DNA of 64,000 bases from positions 4,556,501 through 4,620,500 of the forward strand of contig JBBPUQ010000003.1 in the NCBI GenBank assembly GCA_038501195.1, given 5' to 3'. Positions 57,149 through 64,000 of the stretch are shown here, one piece after another; position 1 is the first letter of the stretch; each line of letters starts with the position of its first letter. The position numbers were made by a program, and so were the translations under genes. This DNA comes from Nemania diffusa (Eukaryota > Ascomycota > Sordariomycetes > Xylariales > Xylariaceae). A model generated the notes under the pieces. It was not told the origin of the DNA, did no database searches, and saw only the letters and a program-made list of their open reading frames with translations.

Positions 57149-59907
57149 GTTGCCGACTGGGGGCTCCTTGGAGCTGTGCTGGGCGGTATGGGCTTATAAG
57201 GCGGACGGGAAGACAGCGAGCGAGGGCGTCGAATACGGTGACAGCAGACCAGCTGAAGAGTTCGTCAGGCGCGTTCGTTAGGAGCTAATATGAGGCTCAC
57301 GCGGGGGGCAATGCGACGGCCTCGTGGTGGTGTGGGATGGTGCAGGTGTCTCGCCTGTCTCTGTGTAAGAGGGTGTGGTATTTTTTTTGTGGGTTTTCAG
57401 CCTCGAGAATGACAGGATCCTCAAGGAGGGCAGCAGACAACGTCTTGTGTTAGCCAATCAGAGCTGCAACGTTACTAGGGGCGGGCGATTCCGAGCTAAA
57501 CCTATTGGTGAGCTACTAATTAGGACTAGCGTCTTTGCCGCTTTTGCTCAGGGCTGAACCAGTACGGCAGCCAGTTTGTAAACTGGTGATGTGATCTCGA
57601 AGCTCCCATACCCATCGCCAAGGTCGAGAGGCTGGCTTAATTACAAGGCGGCGGGTTTTGCTCAAAATGTCCCGTTTTCGTCACCACTAGGCCTTGTCAA
57701 TGACAGTCGATTGTCGTGACAACAGCCCCGAGTACCTCAATGTCCAATATTGCGTTGCTCCAGATCAGCCATGTGTCGCTCATCTCCATATATCAACCCT
57801 TATGTCCTATATCATTCTGACCAGGTAGTTTCTCGCGCCCATTCCGTGGTTTTCTTGGGTTGCTATAGACGTTATTACTAGTTTCCTTGCTTTTATCACC
57901 CGACATGGCCGATCGAAGTGCGAGATAAACCTCGGATTGCATGATGTGGGAGTACACTACGCTCGCGAAGGCGGTTGTACATGGGATAACCAGAGATGCA
58001 TCTATTTCCACAAAACTAGAGTTGAAATGTCAGAACAAGACCGGTGGAGGTCAGGAATTCTGAGACGCAGACCTAGTACAAGTTCAAAAGGCATATAAAG
58101 TAGGAGTGAGGGAGAGAGACATTAGAAAGCATCATCATATAATGGATGTACTTACAGGCTGTATCTGCCATGCTTGCGTCTACCTGGTAGAAATATATTT
58201 TATCTCCAATATCCTTCTCAAGCAGGAGTAACAGCACTCTGGACTTAGCACCACGAAGCCTCATCCTTTGTCTTTCGAACACGGCGCAAGGGGGTTTGCA
58301 TGTAAGTGAAAGCGCAAGGTTTACCTCAAGCTCCCTCGTCTGCAATCAACACCAGCGGCGCACCAAACAGTCGCCCTAGAGACGGTGATGAGGTGTGGTC
58401 TCTTAGAGACCATGAAACTCCCTAACTCATGATTTATGTGATGTTAAAATTGAAACGAATTAGTCTAGTTAGGGGACTGAAGTTAGTTGCATGAGGACTG
58501 CTCAGCTCTCTAAATCGTGGTGTAAAAAGCAGAGTGTATTGTTGAACACTACCCCTTCAAATTAAGTTTCCATCGGCGAAGCAATATGGTACCCAGACCT
58601 GACCAAAACATGTAGTAGATAACGCAGCTTAATCTGGCTTACATCACCGAAGCTCTAAGCTATGAAATCACCAACTGCAGTAAATAGAATATGTTTAATA
58701 TCTTTCGCGGGCTTTCTAGTCGCTTCGTGCATGATTCCCCCTGAGTCGCTCGTAAGAGGTTAGATATAGTAGCAGAGGCTGCAGAGTATTACTCACATGG
58801 CGAAGGATATGTAAACTCACTGTCATAATACCCCTTCTCGAAACTAGTCAGAAGTTGACAATTCTTACAAGTTAGGCCTTGTTGTCGTCCTCTTAGTCTA
58901 GTTCATGTCTATATTTCCACTTCCCTTCTCCTCTTCTCTCTCGACTCGCTAGTGGACATCACTTCTGATATTCCGAATCAAAAGAGGGATTTGTATAAGA
59001 CTTGCAGCCGCCAGTACATGACGCGAAATAAAGCGTATAACTGGTCAAGTGTTTGTTTACAATTCTAGCTGCTTGATGTATGTTAGTAGTGAGTTTACGC
59101 ATAAGTTGAGCTATAGCCTCTTATCTTAGATATAAATTACTTATAGAGTACCGATCCTACCTACATGTAAAAGCGGCATCTACGCTAAACCAAATACATA
59201 TGTGGGTGCTACAGAAAGTGGTAAAGCCAAAATCTACTATGTATCTACTTAGTACGTGGTAGAACCAGCACGTGGTAACAGCCGTCATTCCCAGGGGGCA
59301 TTCCCAACCCCCACGCTTCAAGGCTGCCGTTTACATGACTGGTGCTTAACTTAACACATAGAAGTCGTAGAACCCGTGACGCGCCGCAGCTGTATCACGC
59401 AGCAGGTATTTCGGTCTATGATAGCGCATTCCCGTTCATATGCTCTAGATATCTCAAGATATTATCTAGTCTCTTCTTCTTTCGTTTCGGGTTTGTCGGT
59501 ATTGGTCTATTAATACCTGTCTGGCCTTACACCTAAGTTAAGTATAATACTTCAATACTTTTAGGTACCTGATCCCCCAAAGGTTAAATAAACATAAAAA
59601 GCTTGGGCTAAGCTGAGGTTTTATTTAGTATGCATTATAAACTAAGTTCGTCATGGTCAAAGGCCCAGGCACAGACACAACACTCTCCTGTCTAGGAAAA
59701 GCTATTGCGGGTCAGGGGCGATATGAGCCGCCTCGCCCTAATGTAGCATTTCTTCTCCCAAGTTGGCAAGCGGTCAACACGACAAGGCCATCGACTAGAT
59801 TGCTGTTGTCGCCTTGACATAACGAGGCTCCGACTAATGATAACAATATAATTAGTCGCAGCGCGCTTGTGAATACTTACTATAAGTACACTGCATCTCC
59901 CTGGTTT

Positions 59908-59909
<2 letters not shown>

Positions 59910-59938
<29 letters not shown>
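59910..59938. repeat. (TA)n microsatellite
   Basis: An uninterrupted alternating TA run of about 29 bases in intergenic DNA. Confidence 0.9.
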
Positions 59939-59941
<3 letters not shown>

Positions 59942-60097
59942 GCGATTTAGAACCTGGTGGAAAAAGGAAAGTATAACTACATATTTGTGTGAGTACCTTT
60001 TTGAGATGAGTGGTGTTCTTTTTCGACCATCAGGGTACTTGTCTCCTCCTAGCCATCAGGGTAAGCGGTTAAGCCATCAAGGTTCCCAAAATCTGAT

Positions 60098-60227
60098 CTT
60101 GGCTCTTGGCTGAGCTATGCGTATGTCATCATAGGCTAAGTAAGGAGCAGCCTAGCCAATCACAGCACGCGGGAATCTGTTACCACACCCTTTGACTCCC
60201 ACCTTTCCGCCACTGTTTGCGGCCAAG
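60098..60227. promoter_or_regulatory. PacC-type sites before the ZIP transporter gene
   Basis: CTTGGC lies at 60098-60103 and 60105-60110, and GCCAAG at 60222-60227, about 640-770 bases before the ATG. Zinc uptake genes are PacC targets in some fungi, so these are candidate sites; three hexamers could still be partly chance. Confidence 0.4.
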
Positions 60228-60862
60228 TGGGCTGCTGGGCTGGTGGGAACAACGGCCTCCAGCACGCCCTCGCCTACCTAATTGTCCAGGTCCTACCTAC
60301 CTCCTAGATAATTAGTACCCAGAGAGGTAGGTTCTACTGTAGCTAAGGTAGTCTAGTGCACCCCCGGTCCCTACCTACTTGCCTACTGCTACGGTCTACC
60401 TTATTTTTTCTCACGTGTACTACAATTGCATTGTTTCCTGCCTATGGGCATTTAACTTGCCGTTTAAATGCTTTGTATCGTCAGTTTCATCTTTACCACC
60501 ACTTGCTTTACCTATCTGCCTACCCGCCTATCCACCTAGACACCTGGACATTATTTTATTCTCTACTGTTTTAGGATACGGCCGAGAAGTTCGTCATCCT
60601 GTGGTTTGAGTACTGTGCTTCTATATTTCTATATTTCTATATATAGAAACTAACCGTCACCTTAAATCGAGCGTCACCTTGCCGTGTCATTCAGCTTTGC
60701 TCTCGTCACAGGTATCGGTAGTTTGTTCGACCTCTGCGGACTATATACGGTACATAACGAGTCCCATGCCTCCGTAACTATTACGCCTACGAGAGAGCGC
60801 GAGCGAGAGAGTGGTCGAAGAAGCCATCTGCTGTAGGCAGAGGACGGTGACGTTGTGGCAAA

Positions 60863-62565
60863 ATGGATTTTCTTTCGTCGGTTCCATCCGCAATGGCCAA
60901 CGACGGGATGGATAACGATTTGAGAGGGTGGATCATGTGCATCGTGAGCGGCATTGGTAAGTGTGACCGTAGCTACTGAGGCGCTACAACGCTTCGAATC
61001 ACCTGAATAATTAACTAACCGCTCCCAATGTGGTGTAGCTTGTGTTCTCGGTGCTGGCATCATCTGCGTTGACGTTATTGTCCGGCTTTTCCCTGGCAAA
61101 TCGAACTTTCGTGTCCAGGACAGCAACACTTTCTTGGCCTGCTCACTAAGCTTGAGCTTTGGTGTCATGGTGCGGCCACTCGTTCATCTGCTAGCCCTAT
61201 TGTTTCGATATGTGACTTAAAAGCTAATAAAATGGTATACAGCTCTTCATGTCCTTATATAGCATGCTACCCGAAGCGAAGGGATACCTCATAAAGGCTG
61301 ATTTGCAAGAGCATACCGCAAGCCTTGTCCTTATGGGCTGCTTTATCGGTGGATTTGTAGGCATTCAAATACTGTCAAGGTTCTTCCACCAGTTGTTGCC
61401 ATCGCATGTTGTCGACTGCGATCATAGTCATGACGAACACTCCATGAGCGGAAGCGCTCATGGCGACTTTCAAAAACGGCTGTCCCGCGCTCGCAGCGCC
61501 GACAGACCTGATCCTACTACCGCAGGTGAACCAAGGCCCTCAATAGAACATGAGGAGGAGAACGGACACTTAAATGAATCGACTCCGTTGTTGGCAAGCC
61601 AAGAACTTGAACCTCATTCTGATGGCCATGCATTAGAGAGGGCAAGGTCTGTCCAGATCGATCCTACAGTATCCTTTCAAGCCAAACCCCGAAACCGTGC
61701 CGCGACCGGGTCACGACGGCCGTCTGTACTACAAGTACCCAAGAGGGTTGTATCATTTATGAAGGACACCAAGGCCAACTGTGACGAGTTAGGGCCTTGC
61801 TTTGGATACTCAGACCCTTGTGGACAGGAGTGCTTTAAACATCTAACAACTCGGTCTAATGGCATTTCACGAGTGGCAACATTCGTTCGGACGAACACCG
61901 GCTATTCTGGCTCTGGCATGGACAGGGTAGAAGAAGATAGTGAGGAAACCATGTCGCAAGTGAGTCCGACGCAACAGAGAAGCCGTGCACATTCGCATGT
62001 AAGCCGACCACCACACGACCATGATGGTGATTCTATATATTCAGACGATGTCGAGGCGCAACATCACCATCACGTTGCAAAAAACGCATTTCTGTCCATT
62101 GGGCTTCAAACGTCGGTAGCCATCGCTCTCCACAAGTTTCCAGAGGGTTTCATAACGTATGCAACAAACCATGCCAATCCCGCTTTAGGTTTCAGCGTGT
62201 TTCTTGCGCTGTTTGTGCACAACATATCCGAGGGGTTCGCTCTCGCCCTACCCTTATACATGGCCCTGAACAGCCGTATAAAAGCGATCCTCTGGGCCTT
62301 CCTTTTGGGCGGTCTAAGCCAACCAATGGGCGCCGCCATCGCTTTCGCCTGGTTTCAGTTAGCTGACCACACACACATCACCCCTGGCGCCATGGCCTAC
62401 GGTTGCTTATTCGCCATCACGTCCGGCATCATGGTCAGTGTTGCCCTGCAGCTCTTTGTCGAGAGTCTGAGCCTGAATCACAACCAGAACTTGAGCATTC
62501 TCTTTGCATTCTTGGGCATGACGCTGCTGGGTTTGAGCAATGCTTTCAATTCGGACGTACATTGA
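60863..62565 (+). CDS. ZIP-family zinc transporter (Zrt3-like)
   Basis: Three exons, 60863-60956, 61039-61169 and 61243-62565, give 515 residues. ZIP proteins move Zn2+ (or Fe2+) into the cytosol; the layout resembles yeast Zrt3 of the vacuole, which releases stored zinc. Spans are seen at ACVLGAGIICVDVIVRLF, ACSLSLSFGVMLFMSLYSM and TASLVLMGCFIGGFVGIQIL. A long, His/Ser-rich cytosolic loop follows (CDHSHDEHSMSGSAHG and HHHHVAKNAF). The metal-binding helices 4 and 5 are VAIALHKFPEGFITYATNH (HKFPEG) and FLALFVHNISEGFALALPLY (HNISEG), the hallmark of the family. The last helices end in LSILFAFLGMTLLGL. Vacuolar location is inferred from similarity in size and loop. Introns start GTAAGT and GTGCGG. 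Confidence 0.9.
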
Positions 62566-63154
62566 TCAGGGGGCAGTGTAAATGAGACTACAGGAGACGA
62601 GACAAACGATGGCTGACTCTACTTTGTACACATGTCTGGACAGCGAGCGGGCGGTCTTACTATGCGATTGACCGGGTGCTGTACTGGATCACGATACTTT
62701 TTTGACGATTGAACGCGGATTCTTGGGCACACGGTCTGGCGGCGGCGTTTCAGAGCGGACATAGGATAAGCATCATTGGTACTTTATGTACTTTCAGCAT
62801 TAGGACTAGGAACTGGGACTCTAGAAGGATACTTGGCACGGGCACGGTGGAACGGTCGTCTCTGCCTACCTCGCATTATCCTCGTATCACGAAATTGAGT
62901 AAAATTGAGTAAAATGACAAATTAACGTCTGGTTAGTTTGTACAGTTTGACTGATGGAGTCTTATGCAATGAATACCATTCAATATGCCAGTGGGCACTG
63001 AATCTAGCTATGCTCCTCTCTCTAAGCATCTTGAGAACCTCTACCTCCCATGCCATTTCTTGTGGGGCGGGTAGTTCCTACGCTTCTTATTACATGCTCC
63101 TAAAACGCCATCTCATTCAAAGGTGGTGATACATATAACCAACGACAGGCCATT
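62566..63154. other. Intergenic, convergent 3' ends
   Basis: The spacer between the ZIP gene and the partial gene at the right edge shows no supported coding frame. Confidence 0.45.
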
Positions 63155-64000
63155 TTACAGGCGGCTATTCACCTGCTCGCTCTGCACGAGGGCACCGCTC
63201 ATCATGGGCTCCGCTACCCCGTCTCCGCCCCCGCCTAGCATGTCCCGGCCGCCCCGCGTCCCCCACCACGCGACGCCGGCGACGGCGCGGTCGACGTCGA
63301 GCTCGCCGCTCGCGAGGACCTCCCACAGCCTGCGCCTCGCGGCGTCGCGCATGCGGGGGTCGGGGATGGCGGCGCTCGCGTCCGCGGCGCGCGAGAGCCA
63401 CTCGTCGAGGAGGTGCGCGGGCAGGTGCGGCAGGGCGTCGACGAGCGCGAGGACGAGCGCCGTCTGCTCCGAGACCGGCTCGGCTAGGGGGAGCTGTAGG
63501 GTGTCCGGGGCTGCTGCCGCCGCCGCCGGTAACGGAGTGGTGGAGGCGCCCTCGGCGCGGAAGCGGAGCATCTCGAGGAGGGTCTCCGAGAGGCCGGGGT
63601 GGGAGACGGAGATGGGGTAGGGCGGGCTGGCGACCTGCATGACGGTGCGGAAGGCGAGGCGGAATTGGCGAGGCGAGATGCGCGCTGGGAAGGAGGAGAG
63701 GAGGGTGTCGATGTAGAACGGGATGAGGGGCGCGGTGAGGGCGCTGTGCTGTGGGCAGGAGAATAGGCTGAGCAGGGCTGCGTGCGAGGATTCGAAGAGC
63801 TCGAGGGTTAGGGAGGAGGGCGGGGTGTTGGCTGGTGAGGTGAGCCATGAGGTAGGCGAGAGATTCGCGGTTGCGGGCGCGATGATTAGGGCCTCGGCTG
63901 ATGGCGTCGGGAGAGAGAGAGTGAGATGCTCGGCGGTGTTGAGGTAGAAAAGGGATAGGGCTTGGTGTGCGGGCGGAGGCACGGTACTCGTTGGCGGCGG
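63155..64000 (-). CDS. PEX8: Probable peroxin PEX8, 3' part (runs off window)
   Basis: An open frame enters from the right edge and ends at 63155, giving about 280 C-terminal residues. No true ATG is needed inside the window; the frame stays open to base 64000. Visible parts are helical LSLFYLNTAEHLTL, IPFYIDTLLSSFPARISPRQFRLAFRTVM, ALVDALPHLPAHLLDEWLSRA, and near the end RRLWEVLASGELDVDRAVAGVAWWGTRGGRD. The last residues are VNSRL, and Ser-Arg-Leu fits the PTS1 peroxisomal signal. Pex8 is an intraperoxisomal import factor that carries targeting signals and links docking and RING complexes. The family call rests on remembered similarity to fungal Pex8 C-termini plus the SRL end. Codons are extremely G+C rich. 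The sequence is Ala/Leu-rich, so another helical-repeat protein is not excluded. Confidence 0.65.
   Translation of the reverse strand, partial: PPPTSTVPPPAHQALSLFYLNTAEHLTLSLPTPSAEALIIAPATANLSPTSWLTSPANTPPSSLTLELFESSHAALLSLFSCPQHSALTAPLIPFYIDTLLSSFPARISPRQFRLAFRTVMQVASPPYPISVSHPGLSETLLEMLRFRAEGASTTPLPAAAAAAPDTLQLPLAEPVSEQTALVLALVDALPHLPAHLLDEWLSRAADASAAIPDPRMRDAARRRLWEVLASGELDVDRAVAGVAWWGTRGGRDMLGGGGDGVAEPMMSGALVQSEQVNSRL

Larger units (their letters stand above)
57149..60862. other. Divergent gene-poor 3.7 kb gap NUC1 / ZIP gene
   Basis: No intact gene is supported. Minus-strand fragments at 57793-58345 could be decayed coding sequence of a rhodopsin-like (SAT4/PTH11-type) membrane protein, but this is weak. 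A (TA)n run lies at 59910-59938. Three PacC-type hexamers lie at 60098-60227. Confidence 0.4.

Noticed and set aside
56115..57281. Long plus-strand frames opposite NUC1
   Set aside because: They are Val/Gly/Ala-rich shadows caused by very high third-position G+C in NUC1.
1..64000. tRNA, 5S rRNA or telomere repeats
   Set aside because: I looked by eye for B-box-like GGTTCGANTCC, 5S-like and TTAGGG motifs and found nothing that folds or repeats convincingly; a tRNAscan-type search was not possible.

Overview
The window is 64 kb of chromosome from a filamentous ascomycete (Pezizomycotina, most likely Sordariomycetes). The reasons are short GT-AG introns with CTAAC/CTAAT branch points, a PacC gene, a Ku80 gene in the usual six-exon form, and an AT-saturated block of the kind left by repeat-induced point mutation (RIP). 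I saw no bacterial features, rRNA, tRNA, CRISPR array or telomeric repeat.

Layout. Positions 1-7566 are an AT-rich, RIP-decayed repeat block with three tandem arrays and a direct-repeat pair, but no intact gene. It ends sharply against the truncated 3' end of a DUF3602/Par32-like gene. From about 8 kb the DNA is ordinary euchromatin with housekeeping genes: RLP24 (60S assembly) divergent from PAM18/TIM14 (mitochondrial import motor), a Gfd2-like DEDD-fold protein, a BTB gene broken by a stop codon, Ku80 (end joining), a DUF4149/TMEM205-like membrane protein, a small conserved unknown, a DUF1295 membrane protein, and DNA topoisomerase III. A 3 kb gene-poor gap follows, then a Stb3-type Sin3-binding protein, then a 5.6 kb gene-free stretch that leads into pacC. 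The rest holds a myosin regulatory light chain-like EF-hand protein, a TPR-DnaJ co-chaperone, an MFS transporter, a DGAT1-type MBOAT acyltransferase, Pfs2 (mRNA 3' processing), the mitochondrial nuclease NUC1, a ZIP zinc transporter, and the 3' part of a probable PEX8 that runs off the right edge.

How the genes relate. This is not an operon or a biosynthetic cluster; most neighbours are unrelated core genes. Several pairs share divergent promoters (RLP24/PAM18, Ku80/DUF4149, DUF1295/TOP3). Ku80 and TOP3 are both genome-maintenance genes, but they are separated by three other genes.

Most notable observations: (1) at least 17 exact PacC-type GCCAAG hexamers lie in the 1.2 kb before pacC, with three more upstream, which points to strong autoregulation; (2) an open, in-frame 96-codon extension with an acidic stretch and a membrane segment follows directly after the TGA of the TPR-DnaJ gene; (3) a RIP fossil of a Lys/Phe-rich tandem-repeat protein has stops that fall mainly at glutamine positions; (4) a direct-repeat pair shows one RIP-mutated and one largely spared copy, the spared copy abutting the truncated DUF3602 gene. 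Exon boundaries were worked out by hand from splice consensus, reading frame and remembered family sequence; no searches or alignments were run.
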